Origin: Mactromeris polynyma
Taxonomy: Eukaryota; Mollusca; Bivalvia; Venerida; Mactridae
NCBI GenBank assembly: GCA_032209605.1
Contig: JASFXZ010000003.1
Coordinates: 10,976,807 to 11,040,806 of the forward strand
Direction of reading: 5' to 3'
Length of the DNA: 64,000 bases
A program made the position numbers and the translations under genes. How positions within the stretch are numbered: position 1 is the stretch's first letter; each line of letters begins with the position of its first letter. Below the pieces are notes generated by a model. That model was not told the DNA's origin. It made no database searches and saw only the letters and a list, made by a program, of their open reading frames with translations. This document shows positions 1 through 10,243 of this stretch, piece by piece.

Positions 1-1256
1 TAATGTTGTAATGCTCCATTCTTCCCATGAGTCTAATGTTGTAATGCTCCATTCTTCCCAAGAGTCTTATGTTGTAATGCTCCATCCTTCCCATGAGTCT
101 AATGTTGTAATGCTCCATTCTCCCCATGAGTCTAATGTTGAAATGCTCCATTCTCCCCATGAGTCTAATGTTGTAATGCTCCATTCTCCCCATGAGTCTA
201 ATGTTGTAATGCTCCATTCTCCCCATGAGTCTAATGTTGTAATGCTCAATTCTCCATATGAGTCTAATGCTCCATTCTCCCCATGAGTCTAATGTTGTAA
301 TGCTCCATTCTACCCATGAGTCTAATGTTGTAATGCTCCATTCTTCCCAAGAGTCTAATGTTGAAATGCTCCATTCTTCCCATGAGTCTAATGTTGTAAT
401 GCTCCATTCTCCCCAAGTGTCTAATGTTGTAATGCTCCATTCTCCCCAAGTGTCTAATGTTGTAATGCTCCATTCTCCCCATGAGTCTAATGTTGTAATG
501 CTCCATTCTTCCCATGAGTCTAATGTTGAAATGCTCCATTCTCCCCATGAGTCTAATGTTGTTATGCTCCATTCTTCCCATGAGTCTAATGTTGTAATGC
601 TCCATTCTTCCCATGAGTCTAATGTTGTAATGCTCCATTCTCCCCATGAGTCTAATGTTGTAATGCTCCATTCTCCCCATGAGTCTGATGTTGAAATGCT
701 CCATTCTTCCCATGAGTCTAATGTTGTAATGCTCCATTCTCCCCAAGTGTCTAATGTTGTAATGCTCCATTCTTCCCAAGAGTCTAATGTTGAAATACCC
801 CATTCTTCCCATGAGTCTAATGTTGAAATGCTCCATTCTCCCCATGAGTCTAATGTTGTAATGCTCCATTCTCCCCATGAGTCTAATGTTGAAATGCTCC
901 ATTCTTCCCATGAGTCTAATGTTGAAATGCTCCATTCTTCCCATGAGTCTAATGTTGTAATGCTCCATTCTCCCCATGAGTCTAATGTTGAAATGCTCCA
1001 TTCTCCCCATGAGTCTAATGTTGTAATGCTCCATTCTTCCCATGAGTCTAATGTTGTAATGCTCCATTCTTCCCAAGAGTCTAATGTTGAAATGCTCCAT
1101 TCTTCCCATGAGTCTAATGTTGTAATGCTCCATTCTTCCCATGAGTCTAATGTTGAAGTGCTCCATTCTCCCCATGAGTCTAATGTTGAAGTGCTCCATT
1201 CTTCCCAAGAGTCTAATGTTGAAATGTCGCCTTCTTACCTAGAGTCCGATGTTTAA
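1..1256. repeat. 33-bp tandem satellite, left-edge array
   Basis: Head-to-tail copies of a 33-bp monomer whose core reads TAATGTTGTAATGCTCCATT, followed by TCYYCCCATGAGTC. About 38 copies are present and the array is already in mid-monomer at base 1, so it continues to the left. Variation is confined to a few positions (GTAATG/GAAATG, TCCCC/TTCCC, ATGAG/AAGAG/AAGTG). Because 33 is a multiple of 3 and the monomer lacks stops in some frames, both strands show open frames of more than 300 codons. An 8-bp deletion near 270 shifts the plus frame. I read this as non-coding satellite. Confidence 0.95.
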
Positions 1257-2275
1257 ATGCTCCATTCTTTTCAAGAGTAATTTTTAAACGTTCTATTCTC
1301 ACAAAGAGCAGTAATGTTTAAATGCTCTATTCTTTCATAGAGCAGTAATGTTTAGATGCTCCATTCTTCCCAAAGAGCAGTAATGTTTAATTGCTCTAAT
1401 CTTTCAAAGAGCAGTAATGTTTAAATGCTCTATTCCCCCAAAGAGCAGTAATGTTTAAAAGCTCATTTCTTACTAAGATCAGTAATGTTGAAATGCTCCA
1501 TTCTTACTTAGAGCAGTAATGTTGAAATGCTCTATTCTTACTAAGAGCAGTAATGTTAAAATGCTCCTTTCTTACTAAGAGCAGTAATGTTTAAATGCTC
1601 CTTTCTTACTAAGAGCAGTTATGTTTAAATGCTCCATTCTTCCCAAGAGCAGTAATGTTTAAATGCTCCATTCTTCCCAAGAGCAGTAATGTTTAAATGC
1701 TCCATTCTTCCCAAGAGCAGTAATGTTTAAATGCTCCATTCTTCCCAAGAGCAGTAATGTTTAAATGCACCATTCTTCCCAAGAGCAGTTGTGCTTAAAT
1801 GCTCCATTCTTCCCAAGAGCAGTAATGTTTAAATGCACCATTCTTCCCAAGAGCAGTTGTGCTTAAATGCTCCATTCTTCCCAAGAGCAGTAATGTTTAA
1901 ATGCTCCATTCTTCCCAAGAGCAGTTGTGTTTAAATGCACCATTCTTCCCAAGAGCAGTAATGTTTAAATGCTCCATTCTTCCCAAGAGCAGTAATGTTT
2001 AAATGCTCCATTCTTCCCAAGAGCAGTAATGTTTAAATGCACCATTCTTCCCAAGAGCAGTAATGTTTAAATGCTCCATTCTTCCCAAGAGCAGTAATGT
2101 TTAAATGCACCATTCTTCCCAAGAGCAGTAATGTTTAAATGCACCATTCTTCCCAAGAGCAGTTGTGTTTAAATGCTCCATTCTTCCCAAGAGCAGTAAT
2201 GTTTAAATGCTCCATTCTTCCCAAGAGCAGTAATGTTTAAATGCTCCATTCTTCCCAAGAGTCTAAATGCTCCAA
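1257..2275. repeat. 34-bp tandem satellite, diverged continuation
   Basis: The same repeat family continues with a 34-bp period, ending in AAGAGCAG instead of ATGAGTC and reading TAATGTTTAAATGCTCCATT at its core. Copies at 1257-1620 are heterogeneous (for example TTACTAAGAGCAG, TTTCAAAGAGCAG). Copies at 1620-2265 are nearly uniform. The extra base destroys the periodic open frame. The array decays into unique sequence around 2265-2290. Confidence 0.93.
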
Positions 2276-2882
2276 TACTCCATTGAGCAATTGTGCTGCA
2301 AGGATTAGTTGCTGTCATTATTTTACGTTGTACAAATGGCAATGTCGATAACCCAATCATTTAATTGAACTGATCTAAAAAATCATCTTATACTCATTTT
2401 CATTCTTAATATGGTCTTTGTCATTTCTAGCCTTTGTTTTACAAAGGAAGCTGTTTTACAAAGGAAGCATCTCTTTTGATCATAGGTTGAATTCTCAGTT
2501 GATTAGTATGTATATGTTTGCTTGTTTATGAATCTGACTGTCAGTTTTATCCACAGGAGATAGTCACAAGTTATCTCCCTTTATCTCTTCCAGAATTCTC
2601 TCCCTTTATACCTTTTGTATGTTATTAAGTAATTGAGTTCTTATAATCTACCACAGACTGGTAAAGGTCTGTTTTGCTGTCAATGTTGAATTGAATTCTT
2701 ATTCTGTATCATTTTGCAAGGTTGCTTAGGTTTTGGCTACTGATTCCTACAAAATGTATTCAGACTTTGTACCATGGCATTAAATGAATTGAGATTATTG
2801 TTGGAACTATATGATTGAGGCTTCAGTTACAATGATATACATCATAAAGGGCTTATATGTGTTTCTTTCATGGCAGTTCTAG

Positions 2883-2957
2883 CTCACAGGCGATTGTCAT
2901 GAGTTCCTGCTAGAAGGAAGAGAACTTGTGACAATCTCATGTGTTCTAGCCTGTGAG
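2883..2957. repeat. imperfect inverted repeat
   Basis: CTCACAGG near 2883 pairs with CCTGTGAG at 2950-2957, and GATTGTCATGAGTTC pairs largely with GAACTTGTGACAATC. The right side has an extra stretch of about 12 nt, so the foldback is asymmetric. It could be the remnant of a small foldback element. Confidence 0.5.
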
Positions 2958-3105
2958 ATATTCTAGCTAGAGGGTTATGATTCTCTGTAGTGTGTTGTTT
3001 TTTTCTCATGGACTTTTATATGCCAGTTCATAGAATGGGACATATTATAGTTAGACCTGCATCGTCAGGCGGGCGGTTGGGTGGCTTCCTGCAAGTTGTT
3101 CGGGT

Positions 3106-3399
3106 AATAACTATAGAAGCGTTTGTCCAATTATCACCAAACTTGGTCAAAATTTGTATGGGCATAATATCTCAGACATGATCGATAACCAGTCATATTT
3201 CTCGAGTCACTCAGGAGTTATCACCCTTTAATTATAGAAATTACCTACAATAGGTCTTGTCCGATCAATAACTTTAGAAACGTTTGTCCAATCATCACCA
3301 ACTTTGATTAGATTGTGTATGGGCATAATATCTCGACCAATTTCGATACCCAACCATATAGTCATTCGGGAGTTATCACCCTTTAATTATAGAAATTAA
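3106..3399. repeat. diverged tandem dimer, about 159-bp period
   Basis: Two copies of one module. Copy 1 (about 3106-3243) and copy 2 (about 3264-3399) both contain TTTGTCCAATYATCACCAAMTT, then TATGGGCATAATATCTC, then GAGTTATCACCCTTTAATTATAGAAATTA. They are diverged by many substitutions, so the duplication is old. I cannot name the repeat family. Confidence 0.65.
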
Positions 3400-3937
3400 T
3401 CCTTTTTACACTGATTTTTTTCACAGTCGATATTTTGCGATAGTCAACACATTAGTTTACTCAGCTGCTTTGGTATAGATATTTTGCAACTACAAATGTA
3501 ATCAGTAGTATCTTACGGCCATATTTGAAGAAAACTAACACTGAGCAGGGCATCTGTATTTGTTGAGCTCAACTAACAAAATTAACACTTTGAAAATTTA
3601 CTTTATCCTGTGAATTTTTTGGATGATTTGAATGAACACCATTTACCATTTACATTTGTCTAATTCAGCCAAATTGGCAGTGTACTCATGTGAGCGATAT
3701 AGGGTAATCATGGCCCTCTTTTTATTACAGCCTATTTCTATTACTTTCACTGGACTTGGTTTGCATTGAAATATCTGGCTCTTGGGTTACTGTTTAAATT
3801 GTAACCTGGGGGCTGAATGTTTATAGACTCCAAGTTTGTGAAATATTCTTGTATTTCTTACAGATATTGTTTCTTAAAATACATTTCAAATTAACATTTC
3901 AGGGTACATAACTATATGTGTACACTTTGTTTTTCAG

Positions 3938-3979
3938 GTTGATCACCCAAGGAGTTTGATGAAGGTTCACGCTCATTAA
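3938..3979 (+). CDS. possible terminal coding exon of an unknown plus-strand gene
   Basis: A good 3' splice site (TTTGTTTTTCAG, ending at 3937) precedes a short open stretch that reads VDHPRSLMKVHAH then TAA in phase 0. A long AT-rich stretch without other exons follows, and a textbook poly(A) signal with a GT-rich downstream tract lies at 7837. This looks like the end of a gene whose other exons lie left of the window. I do not recognise the peptide. The phase is unknown and chance cannot be excluded, because 13 codons is very little. Confidence 0.25.
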   Translation, partial: VDHPRSLMKVHAH

Positions 3980-5490
3980 AGAGACATACATATTCATTAG
4001 GGACCAGATGGGATATTCTCATTCATTGTAATACAACAACAACAGTACCTGCTGGGCAGGGACCGTTTACCATGGTTACTCAGTGAATCGCTCTCGGTGA
4101 TGTGTGCGACTTTAGCTGAGCAGACACAATATAATATTATGTTCCTGTGACATTTATACTTTGAATTTATTATAGTTGTTATAAATCCTTCATTATAATG
4201 CTGTTCACATCTGCTTCTTATAATTTAATTTTGTTTAGCATTTCCAGGGTTCAACGCAAGACTTTCGTAACTCCCATGTATTTATATAGGAGTTACGATA
4301 GTCTTGCACTGAACCCTCGATTTTTTAGCGTGGAATCAATCAAAAACTTCTTAAGAATATACTGTATATTTTATTATGGAACACTGCCTCAAGCGCAATA
4401 ACATATAATGTATTTATTCAGTTTATGACCAATATTTATTACCTAAAGCTTCACAGCATTTTTTCTCTTCTCTGATGAGGTATGGTAGTTTCAAACCGCC
4501 CCAATTGCATTTTGTTAGTTTGACATTTATGTGTTTCTTGAGTCAGTAGCTGATTCTAGAAATCAAAACGGTGTTTTCTGTGACATTAATAAAAATTTGT
4601 GATACATTCAGTTCCATCTCTGTGTGAAGTTAAGATTCCATGATTGTAGCATTTGATGTATAGCTGTAAACTCATCCATAATCTCACGAGTTCTCAAACG
4701 AATCTCTCAACAAGTGTGTTCAAAATTGTAAATCTCACAGAATTCGTGTTGTTACTCCATGCTGTAGTGTTTACATCTAGCAACTTGTAATTTACGTTTG
4801 ATTATTGCTTGAATATTTTGTAGCATGTGATAATATGTGATAATAATGTCATAATGCTTGTATATTCTTTTGTGGCCTTAAATGTAGTGTAAATGTATCA
4901 TCCTTTCAGTTTCTTAGCTCACCTGAGGCTTGAAAGCTTCGCTGGCTACAAAATGTCGTCCACCAGACCAGACAACATTGTCAGATCATGCTACCTATCT
5001 AAAGATAGGCACTACTTTTGCTATGATTAAGAAACGACACCACTACTCTCCCTATGTAGTGCTAGGTAGAACTCTATTTTTCCTACCTCTAACAAAAACG
5101 CGCCTTTGGTTAGGGTGTTTATCTTTTCCGTGTTAGTGTGTCTGATGATCTTACATCCAAATTAATTTGTCCTTGACCTCTAAGTCACATGAATGAAGAT
5201 GTCAGTTGCTTGTTGTAGAACAGATTAGTACTGGGGGATGACCTAGGAACAGGTTAACTAGCTGCTGTACTCTACAAATACTTTTGAAAAGCGGCGTAAA
5301 ACTCGAGACAGCGCAAACTATTATGACTTTAACTGGGTGGTAATGAAATTTGTTTAATATTTGTAGGTACTTGTATTTTCTACTGAGGATTGTTATTATC
5401 ATGATTCTTGCCTGTAATTCTTCCTGTTATAATGCCTTAAACAGTGTTATGTGTCTATACATCAAAATAAAACAGTATTTGAACTGTATA
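3980..5490. other. AT-rich, possible 3' UTR
   Basis: No supported coding sequence. It contains the long-stem hairpin at 4247-4316 and an AATAAA at 5466-5471, immediately before the MITE that starts at 5491. If the exon at 3938 is real, this is its untranslated tail. Confidence 0.35.
4247..4316 (+). ncRNA. 70-nt near-perfect hairpin (pre-miRNA-like or foldback MITE)
   Basis: The 28-nt arm 4247-4274 pairs with 4289-4316 at 25 of 28 positions, around a 14-nt loop (4275-4288). The arm starts GGGTTCA and ends TCGTAACTCC. Size, stem length and loop are compatible with an animal pre-miRNA, and it may lie in a 3' UTR. A tiny foldback MITE would look the same. No mature sequence was recognised. Confidence 0.45.
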
Positions 5491-6005
5491 CAGTAGACAA
5501 TGTATTAAGAGACCACCAAGGCACTGCCAGAAAGTGGTCGCTTAATAAAGTGGTCTGTTAATAGATATCAACAAATGAATGTCAAATAGAACCGTTATTG
5601 TTGTACAAATATGTATTTTCAGTACTTTGATTTTGGTTTCATGAGGAATTATTAAGTTCTCTCCCTTTTTTGGTGTGGACATTTGTTTTTGTGTAAAAAA
5701 TTAAATTGTGTTTTTCAATCAACAAGAACAAACAACAGAACGTGTTAATATCACCCTCTTTCCATTCAAATATATTATGTCAAACAAAGCTTGTAAATCC
5801 ATTTATTCTCTCAGCTCACGAGACGTGAGAGCATTAAGTATGTACCCGTTTCTAATTCTCAAAATGCCTGTAATTTATTTAATGCAACAATGTTCATGTA
5901 CTTTGAATTGGTGTAGTTGCCTCATGCATAAAGTTCTAAAAAAAATATATCACACACGCGAGAAAATAAAAAAATCACAGGTGGTCGCTTGTACAATGTC
6001 TACTG
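5491..6005. mobile_element. MITE, pogo/Tigger-like ends, TA target duplication
   Basis: The 515-bp element has terminal inverted repeats of about 26 bp: left CAGTAGACAATGTATTAAGA, right (reverse complement) CAGTAGACATTGTACAAGCG, both followed by GACCACC. TA flanks both ends (5489-5490 and 6006-6007). There is no transposase inside. CAG termini with TA duplication fit the Tc1/mariner-pogo superfamily; the family assignment is inferred. Confidence 0.7.
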
Positions 6006-7860
6006 TATTTGTAAACTTACACGATTTTAGTACAAGGTATTGTTACTCATTTTTGGTTTAGAAGCAGTAACAATATTGATGCACTAAATAGTTTCCATGG
6101 TATTTTGTGGTGTTGTATTGACTAACATTTGTTTTTATGTAGTCACGGTTTTAATCATCTTGAAGCATCTATATCATATATTATGACACTTTTTATTTTA
6201 ACTGTATTTTATTGTTGTTATTTTTGGTTGTTACTTTTTAGTAATTTTACGTTATTTAAGAAAGACATTAAGTAGTTTATTTAGTTTCTGTTCTAATTGT
6301 AAAAGCAATATGCTTTTGATTTTATTTGTTGCTAGTTTCGTTTTATATGTTAACAGTTTTCTTCGATTGGTTTTTCTCGACCATCAATTAAATATTTATT
6401 GGTTACCTTCATAGCCATGTGACAGGACGTAGTTCAAATTTATGCGTATTTATAGTTCATATGTATCTTCATCTGACTTGCCAACAAGTTTTGTTTAATG
6501 CATTTTCCTTTTATGAAATGTGTAAATTTAATTTTTTGGGGTAAAAAACCCAACTTAGTCTTTGTTGCATGCAGGTTGTCATAGAAACTAAATCATATTT
6601 CTCTGAAAGTTACACAGTAGTATAATGCTTAATGTATGTAGATAACAATTATTGTTTAACCATTATGACACTTCGAATGAAGCTCAATCGATCCATGTTT
6701 GAAAATATTATTCCCATGGTAATTCTGATTGAAGTGGGTCAGTCCATCGCGACACGGAAGTTTTATTTGTCTGGAGATCAAAAAAAACGCTTGAAGTTGG
6801 GGAAAAATTGGGAGAAAAGTTTACATTGTCTACAAATTACATTGTCAGATATTTATAACTTCATGTATATTAAAACAAACTAAAGCAAATTATACATTTC
6901 GTGCACCGTAAGCAGTTTTCACTGTTGATTTTTTAATGTGAATTTGTAAAGCTGTGAAAATGTCGATGTAATGTAATCCGGTAGATGTAATGCTGTGAAT
7001 TATTATGATGGTGAAGATGTGGGTATGATGAAAAACAGAAACCATTCAGTGATTTTTTTTTTAAATAATTTTACTGCCTATGCCTTTTCAATTGGGAAAA
7101 TACCTGTAGGCACAATAAGTCCAAATTTGGAAAAATAAGGTAATGGTTATTCTGTGTATAAAAATAACTTTTCAGCTGTGGCTGGTGTTTTTTATATATA
7201 TGTGGTGATGTAAGAGCAAGATTCTTTTATAAAGGGTTAAATACACAAAAACCTGACTTAATGAAAAGAAATTCTGAGGGGGAAAAATGACCAAAGAATT
7301 GGGAAATTGATTTTTTGGGGAAAATGGACACTTTTTAATAAGGGGAAACAGCCTATATTTAGCAGTAACATTAACACAAAAAAATCACTCCCCTTGTATC
7401 CACGAACATTTCTACATTAACTGTGCACATTATTTCATTATTTTGTCATTTTGATTGAATACATGGTTGTTGCAACTACATGAGGTGAATTCTGCCACTT
7501 ATGATTCAGTATGTGTTAAATTACTTCCGTTATCAATTTAAATGTGAGGAATTCAAAAATAATTTTTACTATGGCTCTTCTTATAGTTATGATAACCAAT
7601 ATATTATTACCTTAACTGCTTATATCGATGGTGGAAAGCAAATCAAATCTATCTATGTGTTTATTCAGTTGTAGATAGACTTGTTGTGTTTTCAACATTC
7701 GATATCTTCACGCCATATTGTGTACTGATTACTTGTATATAAAACTGACCTGTTGATGTTGTTAATGACTTGTACTGATCTGTTGATGTTTACAAATGTA
7801 TGTATCATAATATCAATCATATATGCTTCATCACAGAATAAAACAATGTTTCTTGTATTT
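6006..7860. other. AT-rich non-coding stretch
   Basis: Long T-rich and A-rich runs, many stops in all frames, and no recognisable exon. It ends at a convincing plus-strand poly(A) signal and may be the distal 3' UTR of the gene proposed at 3938. Confidence 0.4.
7837..7842 (+). terminator. poly(A) signal AATAAA, plus strand
   Basis: AATAAA is followed within about 20 nt by a T/GT-rich tract (TTGTATTTGTGTTTTGTTTTG), the classical arrangement of a cleavage/polyadenylation site. It would end a plus-strand transcript near 7860. Confidence 0.45.
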
Positions 7861-8518
7861 GTGTTTTGTTTTGATTGGGTTCAATGACATTTTTCAACAT
7901 TTTATTTGCAGTAATACATTGTGGTCAGGTGATCTTGCCTGTTTTTTCCTGGAATTGATTATACGTCAGTACTAGCCCCGCATACGTGTCTCTGTACTCC
8001 GACTTTTACATGCGTCTTCATAACATATAGTAAAAAGTAGGGATTTTGCCGCAAGATTTTAACGGCACTCTTTTGGCGTCTTCATTATCGACCAAACACA
8101 CTTTTGAGAGTATGGAAAAACTGAAGCAATCTTTCACGAGTAGAAGCAAACAAAAATCGAATTTCTAGCGCATCTAAGTGACTCACAATCACGACAAGAA
8201 GACAGGGGTCAGATGTTTATGACTGCAAACATTGTCGCTAAGGTATCTGACAATCAAATGTAACTCCGCCCACAGTGCGCAAGTAAACTATCTACCTTAC
8301 AAACTGGATGTTGACATTAGCGCTCCCACTGAGCGTGCGACTGGAGCTGATTTTAATTAGATTGGCAGGACATTGTACAGCGACAGTATAGAGATGTGAT
8401 GTCCGTAGCTGGACTACGTCAGTACAAACTTGCCCTTCCCTGAGCACCTGACACCACAGGAGATTGTTGCCCTTTATCCCTTCTAGAGTTCTCTCCCTTT
8501 ATCTCTTTTAAAGTACTA
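7861..8518. other. intergenic, nothing recognised
   Basis: No exon-like open stretch with splice sites was found. The motif CCCTTTATC(C/T)C occurs twice near 8469-8505, as in the unique DNA near 2570. Confidence 0.4.
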
Positions 8519-8694
8519 CAGTAAAACCTCACTTAGAGACCAAGTAAAAACTGAGACAACCTCAAAAGTAAAAACGCATTTTTTAAGTTCATTTTCACTT
8601 GTGCTCTTATTTTTTCAACCTCAATATTAAGACCATCTCAATAAAAAATACCAATTGTCAATGGTCCCGAAGGGGTCTTATTGATGTGTTACTG
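8519..8694. mobile_element. MITE, pogo/Tigger-like
   Basis: The 176-bp element is flanked by TA (8517-8518, 8695-8696). The left end is CAGTAAAACCTCACTTAGAG. The right end, reverse-complemented, is CAGTAACACATCAATAAGAC. Inside, GACCA is mirrored by TGGTC. It is non-coding and related to the copies at 10331 and 18859. Confidence 0.65.
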
Positions 8695-8706
8695 TATATA
8701 AATATA

Positions 8707-8851
8707 TACTGTATAAAGGACAAAGGGCGAGACCTACCTCACATGAATCAAAGGTGGAGATCAAATGACCCTGGTAAAAAAGTCAATGAAGGACATGACC
8801 TGACCGACTTGGGAACTGAACCCAACACTTCTTACTGAGCTAGCTACAAGG
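8707..8851 (-). mobile_element. degenerate tRNA-derived SINE
   Basis: Read on the minus strand it starts with an A-box-like TAGCTAGCTCAGTAAG and a B-box-like GGGTTCAGTTCCC spaced too closely for a tRNA. A tail follows that contains GTCATGTCCTTC and TTGATTCATGTGAGG. The same tail words occur at 18390-18543, so the two are probably copies of one family. Confidence 0.45.
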
Positions 8852-9790
8852 TTTCTTAATACAATGTTTCTTTTGTCCTTTGTATGAAGGGAAAACAGTC
8901 TTGGTGTCTGACAAAAAAGTAGATAATTATTGATTGTTGCTTTCCATTCTGCCAACTTAAATATTCAACACTTGAAAATTGCTGAGTGGACAAATTTTGC
9001 ACAAATTTAATATGCATTTTCTATTTCGATATTTTGGAAAATTAAACTGATTTTTTATGTTTGCTATGTAAACTTGAAAATTCAATTCAATCAATAGATC
9101 AAAAAAAGACCAACATATTTGTGCTCCTTGCGTACAAGGACGTTTTGCAGCATGATGTGCAATATACATGCTGTGTTAAATGTTGGTTGATATTTGAATA
9201 TATTCTTCTGAATTTGTACCACTATTGATGCCTCTCATTTAATTAAAAACTGTATGAAAGCATTTGATATAACTTACTTTACATTTTTGACCTACAGTTA
9301 ATTCTTAAATAAATAAATGTAGAAAATGCAGCAAATCTTACACCAAAATAATTATGCTAGATATTTCCTTTTTTTAAATTTTATTTTTATTTTACAGTTT
9401 CATTGTATACGGTGAATATATCGAATTCAAGCCAATCTTCTAATGAATCATTGAAATGATAACAAACAACTGTAACTAAGAATGTGTAATTCGCGATGTT
9501 GTGGTTCATAAAACCTGACAAGCTTTACACATGATATGTTGTATTTTCAAAACGACATTTTTGAAATCTATGCAAAATAGCTTCGTTTCGGAAAGTTTTT
9601 CAAACAGGTAAGTAAAAATTGTTCTTTGTAAAATTTGGAATTCTGATTGATTTTTGTACACAGTTGGCCTTTTATCTGCGCTCACAGCCTTATATAATTA
9701 TGATCTGTTGACAATGTTTCTATTCCTGAACTCCTTTATCAACTGAATGCTTTACACATTGACATTATATGTGCATTTATTGGGAAAATA
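8852..9790. other. intergenic, AT-rich, no gene seen
   Basis: No exon or RNA gene was recognised. TTTATT at 9776-9781 is an AATAAA on the minus strand and could serve as an alternative poly(A) signal for the transporter gene. Confidence 0.4.
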
Positions 9791-9968
9791 CAGTCGGACC
9801 TCGTTCATTCGAATTCACCGAGTCCGAAATCTTATTTGGAATAATACAAGGTTTTGAATAGCCTATTTCAATTTAACATGCCTAAGAAGATATGAGGGGA
9901 CCTGATATTTATTTCAGATCATTCCAAGTATTTGGATAGAATGTTGTTGCATAAACGAGGTCCGACTG
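9791..9968. mobile_element. MITE forming the transporter's 3' UTR
   Basis: The 178-bp element has inverted termini CAGTCGGACCTCGTT / AACGAGGTCCGACTG and a TA duplication (9789-9790 and 9969-9970). Its end lies only 5 bp past the stop codon of the SLC22-like gene. It carries TTTATT at 9908-9913, which is AATAAA on the minus (gene) strand about 60 nt after the stop. CAG termini and TA duplication fit the pogo/Tigger group. Confidence 0.8.
9908..9913 (-). terminator. candidate poly(A) signal of the SLC22-like gene, inside the MITE
   Basis: AATAAA on the gene strand, 60-66 nt downstream of the TGA stop. A second AATAAA lies at 9776-9781 beyond the element. Which one is used cannot be told from sequence. 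Confidence 0.4.
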
Positions 9969-9973
9969 TATAT

Positions 9974-10243
9974 TCAAAATTTTACAACAGATAAATCTCC
10001 ATTTGTGGACGGCTCAGTTTTAATTGTGTCATTGTCATTACTTGACTTTGTCATTTTAGTTGTATTGTCATTACTTGATTCTGCCATTTCCACTTCTTGA
10101 ACAGTTTCATCTTTGTTTGATGTTGTTGGCAATGCATCTTCCAGTATCTTACCCTTGGTTTCTGGAAACATGAGACATAGCAGACTTGATGTTATCATCA
10201 ATACCGCGCTTAGAAAATACATTAAGCCTGGTATTGCATCATT
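9974..10243 (-). CDS. SLC22-like gene, exon 9 (residues 452-540 and stop)
   Basis: Acceptor TTCCATTTTCAG|AATGAT. It encodes the last helix (LMYFLSAVLMITSSLLCLMF), PETKGKILEDAL and a hydrophilic tail rich in Ser, Asn, Thr and Asp with repeated SSNDN. It ends TGA at 9976-9974. Confidence 0.94.
   Translation of the reverse strand, partial: NDAIPGLMYFLSAVLMITSSLLCLMFPETKGKILEDALPTTSNKDETVQEVEMAESSNDNTTKMTKSSNDNDTIKTEPSTNGDLSVVKF

Larger units (their letters stand above)
2276..3937. other. unique AT-rich DNA, no gene seen
   Basis: No coding exon could be supported here. It holds an imperfect inverted repeat near 2883-2957 and a diverged tandem dimer at 3106-3399. The short motif ATCTCCCTTTA occurs twice near 2572-2608. 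If the terminal exon proposed at 3938 is real, this stretch is the last intron of a plus-strand gene. Confidence 0.5.

Noticed and set aside
258..1256. Overlapping open frames of 332 codons (plus) and 314 codons (minus)
   Set aside because: They are produced by a stop-free 33-bp monomer. The peptides are pure 11-residue repeats with no signal peptide or domain, and both strands are equally open.
1..2275. CRISPR-like array
   Set aside because: Monomers are contiguous with no unique spacers, and the genome is animal.
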